Of a stretch of DNA of 64,000 bases, positions 7,658 to 16,833 are shown one piece after another. A program made the position numbers and the translations under genes. The DNA lies in contig NZ_MBTA01000001.1 of the NCBI RefSeq assembly GCF_003609575.1, positions 1 through 64,000 of the forward strand, written 5' to 3'. This stretch comes from Pelobium manganitolerans (GTDB taxonomy: Bacteria; Bacteroidota; Bacteroidia; Sphingobacteriales; Sphingobacteriaceae). How positions within the stretch are numbered: position 1 is the stretch's first letter; every line of letters begins with the position of its first letter. Under the pieces are notes generated by a model that searched no databases, was not told the origin of the DNA, and worked only from the letters and a program-made list of their open reading frames with translations.

Positions 7658-8386
7658 ATGAAAAAATTTGCCCTCATAGGCGTGCTGTCCGCCAGTATCG
7701 TTTTTAGCAGTTGCGATACCTTAAATCAATATTCTGGTGTTATTAACCAAGCCTTAGGCACACCATCCACCACAGAAATGAGCTTAGGCTTAAAGCAGGC
7801 ACTTGAGTTTGGCACCAATTACAGCAGCGAGCGCTTAGCTGCCAAAGATGGCTTTTTGGGCAACATGGCGGTGAAAATACTTTTTCCGGAGGAAGCCAGA
7901 AAGGTAGAAACAGCTTTACGTTCCATTGGTTTAGACAATTTATGCGATAACGTGATTGTGAGCTTAAACCGCGCAGCAGAAGATGCCGCCAAAGAAGCAA
8001 AACCCATTTTTGTAAATGCCATTAAACAGATGTCTTTTCAGGATGTGACCAACATTTTGTTAGGGCAAGAAAATGCGGCAACCCTTTATTTCAAAAGAAC
8101 AACCAGCGTTGCTTTGGCCGATAAATTTAAGCCTGTAATCAGCAGCAGCTTAAGCAAGGTTGGGGCTACCAAATACTGGGGCGATGTAACTTCGCGCTAC
8201 AACAAACTACCTTTGGTAAAACCAATTAATACCGATTTGGCAGCTTACGTAACAGACAAAGCCATTGACGGAATGTTTGTAGAAATTGCACAGGAAGAGC
8301 TAAAAATTAGGCAAAATTTGAGCGCCAGAAGTACTTCCTTATTGCAAAAGGTGTTTGCTTACGCAGATCAGCAAAAAGGCAAATAG
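7658..8386 (+). CDS. DUF4197 lipoprotein
   Basis: A 242-residue protein with a lipoprotein signal (MKKFALIGVLSASIVFSSC, lipidated Cys19) and a DUF4197 body. Features include LGLKQALEFGTNYSSERLAAKDGFLGN, VKILFPEEARKVE and, towards the C terminus, TDKAIDGMFVEIAQEELKIR. The family is common in Bacteroidetes and Proteobacteria, probably faces the periplasm, and has no established function. It converges with the DUF4407 gene, whose stop is 2 bp away. Confidence 0.88.
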   Translation: MKKFALIGVLSASIVFSSCDTLNQYSGVINQALGTPSTTEMSLGLKQALEFGTNYSSERLAAKDGFLGNMAVKILFPEEARKVETALRSIGLDNLCDNVIVSLNRAAEDAAKEAKPIFVNAIKQMSFQDVTNILLGQENAATLYFKRTTSVALADKFKPVISSSLSKVGATKYWGDVTSRYNKLPLVKPINTDLAAYVTDKAIDGMFVEIAQEELKIRQNLSARSTSLLQKVFAYADQQKGK

Positions 8387-8388
8387 CC

Positions 8389-9501
8389 TTAATCCAATTC
8401 TTCCAGATCTTTTTTTACCCGGCGCCGGAGCAGGATTTTCTCTTTTTCTGTTTCTTCGCCGGTTTTTGTTTCCTGCACGTTATCCGTTACGTTTATCAAG
8501 TGGTGCTTTTCGCTTTCGCTTTGATGCAAAGCTACCTCCTCTACATGTTGCAAGGCTACATCATAAGGTCCTCTATCGCTCATCAGCTTCACAAAAACGG
8601 GCAGGCACTCTAACAAAATAAACAGGAAAGAGATAAATGATATGGCTAAATAGGTGTCAATATCCCGGCTGCCATCCGGATTAAAAGAAAGCTGGCCCAA
8701 AGCGTAGTTTCTATCGGCAAAGCCTGCGACATTCGCTAAACTGTCCAGCTGCTGCTCGTTAAAAAGCTTGGTGCTGTTTAGGCCTTCTATATTTTTGCGG
8801 GTGTTTATTAAATCGTCGGTCTGCTTTAAGTCGGCACGTACTTGGTCCAGGCGTTCTATCTTTTGGTTTACCACCGCTTCTTTTTGCTTTGCGTAGGTGC
8901 CATAGCCTGTAATGCCACTGGTTTGGTTGGTTTTATCGCCAAAAACTTCTTGGTTTAAAATATATCGAGAGCGGTTGATGTCTTTTTCTAAAGAGTCTTT
9001 CTCGTTTTTTAGCTCCTGAAATTTTTGAAGCTCCAGACTGTATTTATTGGTAAAAGCCTTATTTAAGGTGTCAATTTTTGCACGTTGTCCGTTTAAATAG
9101 CTGCTTTTCAGTTTCTGGCGAATTTCCTTGTCAAAAATCTTCAACTCCAAAGGTCTCGAAATTACAATACCTATCATTATGGCTAACAAAATCCGCGGGG
9201 TTGCCTGTAAAATCTGCCGGTTGGTGTCGGCAGTTTTTTTAATACTGGATACAATGTAGCGGTCCATATTAAAAATGGCCAGTCCCCATATTAAACCAAA
9301 TAAAATGGCAAAAACAATTGCCGCGGGGTTGCCTGCAAATACAAAGTACATGGCATACCCGCCAGATAAACTGGCAAACAAGGCTGTAAAAAAAATGGTG
9401 GCGCCAATGCCCACGTATTTATTATGTTCTGTAGGATATTTTTTTAGGGTGCCTACGTGGGCGCCCGAGCAAAACCAAAAAAAATCGGTTATTTTCTTCA
9501 T
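8389..9501 (-). CDS. DUF4407 membrane protein
   Basis: A 370-residue membrane protein. The first 130 residues contain several hydrophobic segments (IGATIFFTALFASLSGGYAM, AAIVFAILFGLIWGLAIFNMDRYIV, ILLAIMIGIVISRPLELKIF). A long charged coiled-coil stretch follows (about 140-260), then another membrane segment near residue 300 (ISFISFLFILLECLPVFVKLM). FNMDRYIVSS and the E-L-P-V segment are typical of DUF4407. Function unknown. The gene stands alone between convergent DUF4197 and a histidine kinase. Confidence 0.88.
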   Translation of the reverse strand: MKKITDFFWFCSGAHVGTLKKYPTEHNKYVGIGATIFFTALFASLSGGYAMYFVFAGNPAAIVFAILFGLIWGLAIFNMDRYIVSSIKKTADTNRQILQATPRILLAIMIGIVISRPLELKIFDKEIRQKLKSSYLNGQRAKIDTLNKAFTNKYSLELQKFQELKNEKDSLEKDINRSRYILNQEVFGDKTNQTSGITGYGTYAKQKEAVVNQKIERLDQVRADLKQTDDLINTRKNIEGLNSTKLFNEQQLDSLANVAGFADRNYALGQLSFNPDGSRDIDTYLAISFISFLFILLECLPVFVKLMSDRGPYDVALQHVEEVALHQSESEKHHLINVTDNVQETKTGEETEKEKILLRRRVKKDLEELD

Positions 9502-9581
9502 CTGATGTTTGAGAAAGAATTAGAATGATATGTTACACACAAACGCAAAAACTGTGCGCGTAATATGAACGCATCATATTT

Positions 9582-10919
9582 TTATGGTTCTGTGATATCG
9601 GCTAGGCGATGTTCTGCTGGGTTGGCTGATGGTTTTCCTAATTTCAGGCTCACATAAAATGTGCTTCCTAATTGGGTTTGGCTGTGTACCCATATTTTAC
9701 CGCCCTGTTGCTCAATATAGCTTTTGCAAAGTGCTAAACCCAAGCCAGATCCTTTTTCGCGATTGGTGCCAAAAGTATTGCCTTGCGCAATCCCAAATAT
9801 CTCGGCTTGTTTTTCTTTAGGGATGCCCACACCCTGGTCTTTAACACTTATAATACAGTCGCTTGCCTCCACAACTGCTTTTATTGCTATATCGCTCCCC
9901 GGGTGCGAAAATTTAACGGCATTTACGATGAGGTTGCGCATAACCAATTGCAACATATCGGCATCGGCTTTTATCATAATGTCTGGTGCGATATGGCTTG
10001 ATATATGAATACCCTTATCCATACCGATAGCTCGGGTAATGCTTAACGTTTTGCTTAAACAATCGGCCAGGTTTATATGCTGCAAGTTTACCTGTACGCC
10101 GTCCATCTGCGTTTTGGACCAAGTTAAAATGTTGCCCAGCATTTGAATGGCATTATTGGTGCGTTGTTGCAGTTCTTTTTCTAAACGCCTACGGTCTTCC
10201 AAACTTAAACTATCGTCGGACAGTAGTTCTAAAAATCCTTGTACAGAAATTAATGGATCTTTTAAATCGTGCGCCACAATAGAAAGAAGTTTGTTTTTGG
10301 TTTGGTCGCTTTTGGCAAGCTCCTCGCTTTTAAGTTGCGCCTGCGTGCGCTCTTGATGGTAAGCTTGCCTAATATATATCAACACAAATATGCTAATTAC
10401 CGCAATGGTAAAGTAAGAATAGCCTATATCAGCCAACCTGCTCTCTGCACTCGGATAGGTATCAGGCAAAGTAACCAGGCCGGTTATTTCCAAAAAGAAA
10501 ATGCTTAATACAGATACAACGTTAATAGGGATCCAAACCCAATACTGGCGCCAAGGAACCGTAAGTATCGTAAATATCAGCGCAAGCAGATAAATGAGCA
10601 AACTAGGCCCTAAACTTCCGGAATTAAAGTAATAATTGATGGGCAAAAAACAATAATAAGCAACCTGTGAAAATACAATCGCAATCTTAGATTTATGCAG
10701 CACTCGGGAAAGTGTAAATACGCCCGATATTACCACGAACACAATTGACATAAGCCAAGCTAAAGTGGCATCTATAAGCAAGGCATTAAGCGGAATACTA
10801 ATAAAAGCTCCTAACAGCAAAATCACACATATACAATGGAAAATCCGTACCTCTAATCTAAAAGTTTGCTTTGGACCGATGAGCGTATTCCAAAAAAATT
10901 CAGCGGCTTTTACTGGCAT
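9582..10919 (-). CDS. Membrane sensor histidine kinase
   Basis: A 445-residue kinase. Residues 25-190 carry about six hydrophobic segments and no large external domain. The HisKA domain follows, with phospho-acceptor His217 in LLSIVAHDLKDPLISVQGF. Next is a HATPase_c domain with N box (MRNLIVNAVKFS), G1 box (VKDQGVGIPKEKQ) and G2 box (KGSGLGLALCKSYIEQQGG). No response regulator lies nearby, so the partner and signal are unknown. The orphan setting and the multi-pass sensor resemble 5TM/7TM-type sensor kinases. Confidence 0.9.
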   Translation of the reverse strand: MPVKAAEFFWNTLIGPKQTFRLEVRIFHCICVILLLGAFISIPLNALLIDATLAWLMSIVFVVISGVFTLSRVLHKSKIAIVFSQVAYYCFLPINYYFNSGSLGPSLLIYLLALIFTILTVPWRQYWVWIPINVVSVLSIFFLEITGLVTLPDTYPSAESRLADIGYSYFTIAVISIFVLIYIRQAYHQERTQAQLKSEELAKSDQTKNKLLSIVAHDLKDPLISVQGFLELLSDDSLSLEDRRRLEKELQQRTNNAIQMLGNILTWSKTQMDGVQVNLQHINLADCLSKTLSITRAIGMDKGIHISSHIAPDIMIKADADMLQLVMRNLIVNAVKFSHPGSDIAIKAVVEASDCIISVKDQGVGIPKEKQAEIFGIAQGNTFGTNREKGSGLGLALCKSYIEQQGGKIWVHSQTQLGSTFYVSLKLGKPSANPAEHRLADITEP

Positions 10920-11127
10920 AATATTATTAACCCACTAAGGTTGGGTTTGTATAAAGATATTTCTTTTATGCTTTTTTAAGAAAGGTAGAGTAAAATAAAC
11001 ACGTTTTTAACGCGAATTAGCGAGCGATAAGCAAATGCCACGTGAGCAACATAACTTAGGCTTAGATAATATTTTGCTTAACCTATACCACAATTTTCTT
11101 AAATTCAGCCACCTAAACCTAAAAAAT

Positions 11128-12669
11128 ATGGTTCCTGTAAAAACCTATGGAAGCGCCGTGTACGGAGTGGAAGCTACCACCATTACCGTGGAAGTTAATA
11201 TATCATCCGGAAATAAATATTTCATTGTTGGATTGCCAGATAACGCCGTTAAAGAAAGTTTGCTGCGCATAGAAAGTGCCGTAACGTCTAGCGGTTGCCG
11301 TATGCCCCGGCAAAAAATTGTGGTGAATTTGGCGCCCGCAGATATCCGAAAGGAAGGTTCTGCTTATGATTTGACCATAGCAACCGGCATTTTAGCCGCA
11401 TCCGCACAAATCCCTTTTGAAGAACTGGGCCAGTACATTATTATGGGCGAGCTATCTTTAGACGGTGAAGTAAAGCCTATTAAAGGCGGATTACCCATTG
11501 CCATACAAGCCAAAAAAGAAAGTTTTAAAGGGTTTATTTTGCCCACGCAAAATGCCCGGGAAGCCGCCATCGTAAACGATATTGAAGTTTACGGCGTAAC
11601 CCACATTAGCCAAGTGGTTGATTTTTTTGATAAAGGTATAAAGCCACAGCCTACCATTGTGGATACTCGCGATGAATTTTACCATGCAATTAATAATTAC
11701 GATGCAGATTTTGCGGATGTTAAAGGGCAGGAAAACATTAAACGCTCTTTAGAAATTGCGGCCGCAGGTGGCCACAACGCGATATTGATTGGTCCGCCCG
11801 GCGCAGGCAAAACCATGTTAGCCAAACGCCTGCCTACTATTTTACCTCCGCTCAACCTATACGAAGCATTGGAAACCACCAAAATCCACTCGGTAGCTGG
11901 CAAGCTTTCCGCGTCTGATGCTTTAATTACCAAACGGCCGTTCCGCTCGCCGCACCATACTGTTTCCGACGTTGCTTTGGTGGGCGGAGGTGGCAACCCG
12001 CAACCCGGCGAAATTTCTTTAGCACATAACGGCGTGCTTTTTTTAGATGAACTGCCCGAATTTAAACGTACCGTTTTAGAGGTGATGCGCCAACCCTTAG
12101 AGGAACGGCGGGTTACCATCGCCCGTGCCCGCATGTCGGTTGATTACCCGGCAAGTTTTATGTTGGTGGCCGCCATGAACCCCTGCCCTTGCGGATATTA
12201 CAACCACCCCGAAAAAGAATGTGTTTGCGCCCCCGGCGTGGTACAAAAATATTTGAGCAAGGTAAGCGGCCCTTTACTGGACCGTATTGATTTACACGTT
12301 GAAGTGACCCCCGTAAATTTTGATGAGCTGGCCTCTGAAAGAAAGGCCGAACGCAGCGAGGAAATTAGACAAAGGGTGATTGCCGCGCGTTTGCAACAGG
12401 AGGAGCGCTTTGCCGCGCAGGAATATGTTTACTGCAATGCCCAAATGAGCCCGCAAATGGTGCGCGAAATTTGTAAGATTGACGATGCCGGCCATCTGTT
12501 GTTAAAGAAGGCGATGGAAAAACTTGGTTTATCTGCAAGGGCTTATGATAGGATATTGAAAGTTGCACGCACCATTGCCGATTTAGCTGGGAGTGATGAA
12601 ATTGGATTGGAACATTTGGCAGAAGCCATCCACTTTAGAAGTTTAGACCGCGAAAATTGGGCGGGCTAA
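11128..12669 (+). CDS. YifB/ComM family Mg-chelatase-like AAA ATPase
   Basis: A 513-residue protein. An N-terminal ChlI-type fold (KTYGSAVYGVEATTITVEV, NLAPADIRKEGSAYDL) precedes an AAA+ core with Walker A GPPGAGKT near residue 222 and Walker B VLFLDELPEF. Next come the MNPCPCGYYNHPEKECVCAPG zinc-like segment and a C-terminal helical lid. ComM in Vibrio and Haemophilus is a hexameric helicase that promotes branch migration in natural transformation; that role here is inference. ATG 11128 is chosen because the 31 upstream in-frame residues do not match the family. Confidence 0.92.
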   Translation: MVPVKTYGSAVYGVEATTITVEVNISSGNKYFIVGLPDNAVKESLLRIESAVTSSGCRMPRQKIVVNLAPADIRKEGSAYDLTIATGILAASAQIPFEELGQYIIMGELSLDGEVKPIKGGLPIAIQAKKESFKGFILPTQNAREAAIVNDIEVYGVTHISQVVDFFDKGIKPQPTIVDTRDEFYHAINNYDADFADVKGQENIKRSLEIAAAGGHNAILIGPPGAGKTMLAKRLPTILPPLNLYEALETTKIHSVAGKLSASDALITKRPFRSPHHTVSDVALVGGGGNPQPGEISLAHNGVLFLDELPEFKRTVLEVMRQPLEERRVTIARARMSVDYPASFMLVAAMNPCPCGYYNHPEKECVCAPGVVQKYLSKVSGPLLDRIDLHVEVTPVNFDELASERKAERSEEIRQRVIAARLQQEERFAAQEYVYCNAQMSPQMVREICKIDDAGHLLLKKAMEKLGLSARAYDRILKVARTIADLAGSDEIGLEHLAEAIHFRSLDRENWAG

Positions 12670-12719
12670 CAAAACTTTTTGCGGACTAACATCGTTATTA
12701 AATTAAAATTAGTTGAACG

Positions 12720-13391
12720 ATGAGATTTTTCAAGATACTTTCGTTGTCCTTTTGCGTGGTGGCCATGTTGGCCTGCAATAGCAACGGCCAATCGGCAAAG
12801 AACAAACAGCAGAAAGACCAAAAATTAGATTTAACGCCACCAAAGGGCAAAGCGGTGGCGGCTTTTGCCGAAGGTTGTTTTTGGTGCAGCGAGCATATTT
12901 TTGAAGCCGTAGTTGGCGTTGACGATGCAGTATCGGGCTATGCCGGAGGCCATACCATTAACCCCACCTATGATTTGGTAAATACCGAAACTACCGGCCA
13001 TGCCGAAACTGTGCTGGTATATTACGATCCAAAGGTGGTAAGTTATGCCGAACTGGTAAAAGTGTTTTTTGCTTCACACGACCCTACCACGCCCAATCAG
13101 CAAGGACCGGATAAGGGAAGCTCGTACCGTTCTATCCTTTTTTACCAAAGCCCGGGAGAAAAAGAAATAGCCATGCAGGCCATCAAAGAAATTAGTGCCA
13201 GCAACCATTTTGAAAAGCCTTTGGTTACCCAGCTAAAACATCTGGACGCTTTTTATAAAGCCGAAGATTATCACCAGAACTACATCAACAGCGGCAAAAA
13301 CAGGTTAAACCCCTATGTGCAAAATGTTTCTATCCCGCGGTACCAGAAATTTAAACGCGAGTATAAGGGGAAACTTAAAAAAGGAGCTTAA
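12720..13391 (+). CDS. msrA: Peptide-methionine (S)-S-oxide reductase MsrA, lipoprotein
   Basis: Reduces methionine-S-sulfoxide in proteins. The 223-residue product has a lipoprotein signal (lipidated Cys19) and a short linker. The MsrA fold follows, with catalytic Cys53 in FAEGCFWCSEHIFEAVVGV, the GYAGG motif, and the ETTGHAETVLVYYDP and FFASHDPTTPNQQGPDKGSSYRS segments. The signal suggests repair of envelope proteins. Its TAA stop overlaps the stop of the convergent sulfatase gene (shared TTAA at 13388-13391). Confidence 0.95.
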   Translation: MRFFKILSLSFCVVAMLACNSNGQSAKNKQQKDQKLDLTPPKGKAVAAFAEGCFWCSEHIFEAVVGVDDAVSGYAGGHTINPTYDLVNTETTGHAETVLVYYDPKVVSYAELVKVFFASHDPTTPNQQGPDKGSSYRSILFYQSPGEKEIAMQAIKEISASNHFEKPLVTQLKHLDAFYKAEDYHQNYINSGKNRLNPYVQNVSIPRYQKFKREYKGKLKKGA

Positions 13392-15376
13392 TTGTTTGTT
13401 CTTTTCTCTTTCATCTGGCCATTTTTGAACCTCTCGCTAGCTGTTTGGTAGCTGGCGATAGTTTCTTTAGCTAATGCTTGGTTTAGCGTTTTAAGTTCTT
13501 TCAGTTGCTGATTTTGTTCCGAAACATTAAACTGTTTTACCTGTTTGCGATCGTTAATCTGGGTAAAAACATTTTGTTTTAAAAGCCCTAAGGTTCTGTA
13601 ATTTCCTATAAATGCGCGGTCCTTGCTGGCCTGGGTTTGGTTGATGTCTTTGCCATAAAGCGCCGATGTGTAGTTCCAGTGCAGATAACCAAAAAGTGTT
13701 GGCATCAGATCAATTTGCGACATTAGCCGCTTTACTTTTATGGGAGCTACTGGCAGGTTAAAAATAATTGCCGGGATATGGTGCTTGTCTATGTTAATTT
13801 CCCATTTTCCGGCACTGCTGGCGCAATGATCGGCTACAACTACAAAAACCGTGTTTTTAAACCAAGGTTTTGCGCGTGCCTCTGTAATAAACTTCCCTAA
13901 AGCGTAATCTGTGTATTTAACGGCTCCATTTCTATCTCCCTGCGGGAGGTTTATTTTTCCTTTCGGAAACGTAAACGGACGGTGGTTAGAGGTAGTCATC
14001 ACAAACTGGAAAAAAGGTTTGCCAGTGGCAAAACTGCGGTCTGCATACTTCAGTGATTGCGTGTATAAATCTTCATCGCAAATTCCCCAAGCGTTTTCAA
14101 AGCTTACCTCATCATCGGCTATTTGGTAACGGCGCGTGCTTACCTCGTCAGATAAAGGATTGCCACGATCCCTGTCTACAATATCAAATCCTTGGCCACC
14201 AAAAAAAGTGTTCATATTGTCAAAATAGCCATCACCACCGTAAATAAAATAGGGCTGATAGCCCTTATGGCGCATAATTGTTGCTATAGAAAATATATGC
14301 TCGTTATTTGGCCTGCGTACAATGCTGTTGCCCGGTGTAGGCGGAACGCACAAAGTAAGCGCTTCCATCCCTCTTACCGTTCTGGTGCCGGTGGCATATA
14401 AATTTGTAAAGAAAATACTCTTATTCGCCAAACTATCATAGTTGGGGCTAATATCGTCTGTGTTACCAAAAGCCTTTAAAAAGCTTCCACTAAAACTTTC
14501 TATAGTTACCAATATGATATTTGGCCTATTTTCTACGCCTCCGCTTGTTATCCTTGATAAATCTTCGGGTTTGGCAGATGCAAAAGATTGATTGTTTTGT
14601 AACAGCTGTTGCCGCACTACAGCATAGGCTTCGCGCTCGTTAATTTGTGGATAAAATTTGTCGTAATCGAGCTCGTTTGATCTAAAAGCTGCAAAAAAGG
14701 AAAACACGCCGTTTTTACCTACTTCATTTATAACGGTGTTATTATTATAATCGGATTGTTTATTGGTAAGAAGCGATATTAAAACGATACACAGGAGCAT
14801 CAGCGGCAACGCATTAAGCAATCTTTTACCAAAATTAATTTGGCTATGGAAAGCATAAGTAAAAGCGCGCGATTTTTTTAACAACCAAAAAGTTAAAGCA
14901 ATGAGGCCCAACAAAACCGCAATAATTAACGGAATTGGGTACGATTGGTTGATATTTGAAACAACTTCATAGGTGTATATTAAATAATCTACCGCAATAA
15001 AATTAAAACGCACGCCAAACTCGTCCCAAAACGGAAATTCGGCAATTAAACTGAAATAGATAATAAACAGGTTTAAAGCAAAATAAGCGTAGGTAAACAC
15101 CCGATCAAAGGCCGAGCCTATTAGCTTCTTGGGGACGATGAGCAGGTACAGATTATACAGAAACAAGAAGCACAACCCCACGGCAATATCGTACGCAAAA
15201 CCTAAAACAAAAGACTTTATAATTGAAAATCCCTGCCAAGACACGTTTGTCCAAGACCAAATTAAAAAACTAATGCGACTAAGGGTTGATAGCAGCACAT
15301 AAATTGCCAGAACCGAGTAGAATAGCGCGAATCTGGATCTGAAAATACAATCGGGGATTTTGGTCTGGCGTTTCAT
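13388..15376 (-). CDS. LTA synthase family sulfatase, membrane-anchored
   Basis: A protein of about 660 residues with five N-terminal membrane segments and a periplasmic alkaline-phosphatase-superfamily domain. NIILVTIESFSGSFLKAFG holds the metal-binding Glu, TGTRTVRGMEAL the likely catalytic Thr, and VVVADHCASSAG the later metal ligands. Gram-negative homologues transfer phosphoglycerol- or phosphoethanolamine-type groups to envelope glycans; the substrate here is unknown. ATG 15376 (MKRQTKIPD) is preferred to the in-frame ATG four codons upstream, but either is possible. Confidence 0.88.
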   Translation of the reverse strand: MKRQTKIPDCIFRSRFALFYSVLAIYVLLSTLSRISFLIWSWTNVSWQGFSIIKSFVLGFAYDIAVGLCFLFLYNLYLLIVPKKLIGSAFDRVFTYAYFALNLFIIYFSLIAEFPFWDEFGVRFNFIAVDYLIYTYEVVSNINQSYPIPLIIAVLLGLIALTFWLLKKSRAFTYAFHSQINFGKRLLNALPLMLLCIVLISLLTNKQSDYNNNTVINEVGKNGVFSFFAAFRSNELDYDKFYPQINEREAYAVVRQQLLQNNQSFASAKPEDLSRITSGGVENRPNIILVTIESFSGSFLKAFGNTDDISPNYDSLANKSIFFTNLYATGTRTVRGMEALTLCVPPTPGNSIVRRPNNEHIFSIATIMRHKGYQPYFIYGGDGYFDNMNTFFGGQGFDIVDRDRGNPLSDEVSTRRYQIADDEVSFENAWGICDEDLYTQSLKYADRSFATGKPFFQFVMTTSNHRPFTFPKGKINLPQGDRNGAVKYTDYALGKFITEARAKPWFKNTVFVVVADHCASSAGKWEINIDKHHIPAIIFNLPVAPIKVKRLMSQIDLMPTLFGYLHWNYTSALYGKDINQTQASKDRAFIGNYRTLGLLKQNVFTQINDRKQVKQFNVSEQNQQLKELKTLNQALAKETIASYQTASERFKNGQMKEKRTNN

Positions 15377-15492
15377 TAAACTATGCATTTACCATTTTAG
15401 TTGTACGTTTTTTGGTTGCCATTTTTCGGCTAACAAAAATCAACAAAATCAATAAATATTTAAATAAAAAAACATGACAATTCTATTAAAAT

Positions 15493-15518
15493 AATAAAAG
15501 TACTTAAATACTTTTATT
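15493..15518. promoter_or_regulatory. 26-bp palindromic operator of the NO-stress cluster
   Basis: AATAAAAGTA (15493-15502) and TACTTTTATT (15509-15518) are perfect inverted repeats around CTTAAA; 12 of 13 base pairs match overall. A TAnnTTTa-like -7 element lies just downstream at 15532-15539, so the palindrome covers the -33 region. It lies 54 bp before the first DUF2249 start. An Rrf2 (NsrR-like) regulator encoded at the end of the cluster is the obvious candidate to bind it; an FNR/Crp-type factor is the alternative. Confidence 0.65.
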
Positions 15519-15571
15519 AGGAAATTGTTTTTACCTTTAGCATATTATTCACCAGCTAAATTTATAGAACA

Positions 15572-15808
15572 ATGGCAAATACAGTAAACAACGTTTTAGA
15601 CGTAACGCAAATTGAACCGCGTTTAAAACATCCTACCATCTTTGAACGCTTTGATATTTTAAAATCTGGCGAAAGCCTGATTTTGCATAACGACCACGAC
15701 CCTAAACCGCTTTATTACCAATTGGCCGGTTTGCGGGGCGATATTTTCTCGTGGGAATATTTAGAGCAAGGACCAGATTTATTTAGGATAAAAATTACAA
15801 AAAACTAA
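15572..15808 (+). CDS. DUF2249 domain protein
   Basis: A 78-residue protein consisting of one DUF2249 domain. Seen: VTQIEPRLKHPTIFERFDIL, SLILHNDHDPKPLYYQL and FSWEYLEQGPDLFRIKI. It closely resembles the N-terminal domain of the next gene (same HNDHDPKPLYYQ core and E-x-GP-x-x-x-x-KI end), so the two arose by duplication. DUF2249 proteins cluster with Ric/YtfE, hemerythrins and NO reductases; a TusA-like fold suggests a role in sulfur or redox-partner handling. It is the first gene behind the palindromic operator, five bases before ric. Confidence 0.88.
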   Translation: MANTVNNVLDVTQIEPRLKHPTIFERFDILKSGESLILHNDHDPKPLYYQLAGLRGDIFSWEYLEQGPDLFRIKITKN

Positions 15809-15813
15809 ACGCT

Positions 15814-16743
15814 ATGGAAACAGCAACAGAAAACATTTTAAACGTTACGCTTTTAGAGCCTAAACTGAAGCATCCAACTATTTTCCAGCGCTATGACGAG
15901 CTGGAAGAAGGCGAAAGCTTAATCATCCATAACGACCATGACCCCAAACCGCTTTACTACCAATTTTTGGGCGAGCGGGGAAATGTTTTTACTTGGGAGT
16001 ATTTGGAAGAAGGCCCAGAGTGGTGGAAAGTAAAAATCCGCAAACGCATTACCGGCGAAGAGGAAGAAACCTTGGGCGAGCTGGCCGTAAAAGATTTACG
16101 CAAAGCAGAAATTTTTAAAAAATACGGCCTTGATTTTTGCTGTGGCGGTAAAAAAACAGTGAAAGAAGCTTGCGCCGAAAAAGGCCTGGATGTGACCAAA
16201 GTAGAGCAAGAGCTGCAACAAGCAGATAAAGCACCGGTAACGCGTGGCGTGCCTTATGACGATTGGTCTTTAGACTTTTTAGCTGATTATATTGTAAACA
16301 CGCACCACAGCTACGTTAAAAAGAATTTGCCAGATTTATCTACTTTCTCGCGCAAGATTATGGAAGTACATGGCCACCGCCACCCCGAGCTGATTGAGGT
16401 GAATGATTTGGTGCAAGCCATGGCAAAAGAGCTTTCGCAACATTTGGTAGAAGAAGAGGAAGTGCTTTTTCCATACATCAAACAGCTGGTAAAAGGTGAG
16501 GCTAAGGCTGATAAAGCTTTGAACATTGCCGAATTGGAGCAAGAGCATGACGATATTGGACGGATATTGGACAAATTACGCGTGCTTACCAACAACTATA
16601 CTTTACCAAAAGACGCTTGCGCCAGTTACACGCTTATCTTTAAGTTGTTGCAAGAGTTTGAAGACGATTTGCACCTGCACATTCACCTGGAGAATAATAT
16701 TTTGTTCCCCAAAGCGCAAAAATTGCAAGCAACTGAGGCATAG
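15814..16743 (+). CDS. ric: Di-iron Fe-S cluster repair protein Ric/YtfE/ScdA with DUF2249 domain
   Basis: A 309-residue protein with three parts. A DUF2249 domain (about 10-75) is followed by a ScdA_N domain (about 85-140, with KAEIFKKYGLDFCCGGKKTV). A hemerythrin-like four-helix di-iron domain (about 150-300) has HHSYVKKNLPDL, HGHRHPELIEV, HLVEEEEVLFPYI, EQEHDDIG and HIHLENNILFPKA, the expected H-x3-E-type ligands. Ric proteins repair iron-sulfur clusters damaged by nitric oxide or peroxide. The extra DUF2249 head is the unusual part compared with E. coli YtfE. It lies directly downstream of a stand-alone copy of that domain. Confidence 0.93.
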   Translation: METATENILNVTLLEPKLKHPTIFQRYDELEEGESLIIHNDHDPKPLYYQFLGERGNVFTWEYLEEGPEWWKVKIRKRITGEEEETLGELAVKDLRKAEIFKKYGLDFCCGGKKTVKEACAEKGLDVTKVEQELQQADKAPVTRGVPYDDWSLDFLADYIVNTHHSYVKKNLPDLSTFSRKIMEVHGHRHPELIEVNDLVQAMAKELSQHLVEEEEVLFPYIKQLVKGEAKADKALNIAELEQEHDDIGRILDKLRVLTNNYTLPKDACASYTLIFKLLQEFEDDLHLHIHLENNILFPKAQKLQATEA

Positions 16744-16781
16744 CCCAAAGTACGCATTCTTTTTTGTTTTGTAAATTAGCG

Positions 16782-16819
16782 AGGCTGTTTGGCTTTGATT
16801 TTTTGAGCCCAAACAGCCT
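16782..16819 (+). terminator. Stem-loop between ric and the DUF1858/DUF2249 gene
   Basis: AGGCTGTTTGGCT and AGCCCAAACAGCCT form a strong hairpin followed by only three T. It may be a partial terminator that lowers downstream expression, or an mRNA-stabilising stem, within the cluster. Confidence 0.55.
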
Positions 16820-16833
16820 TTCATCAAAATACC

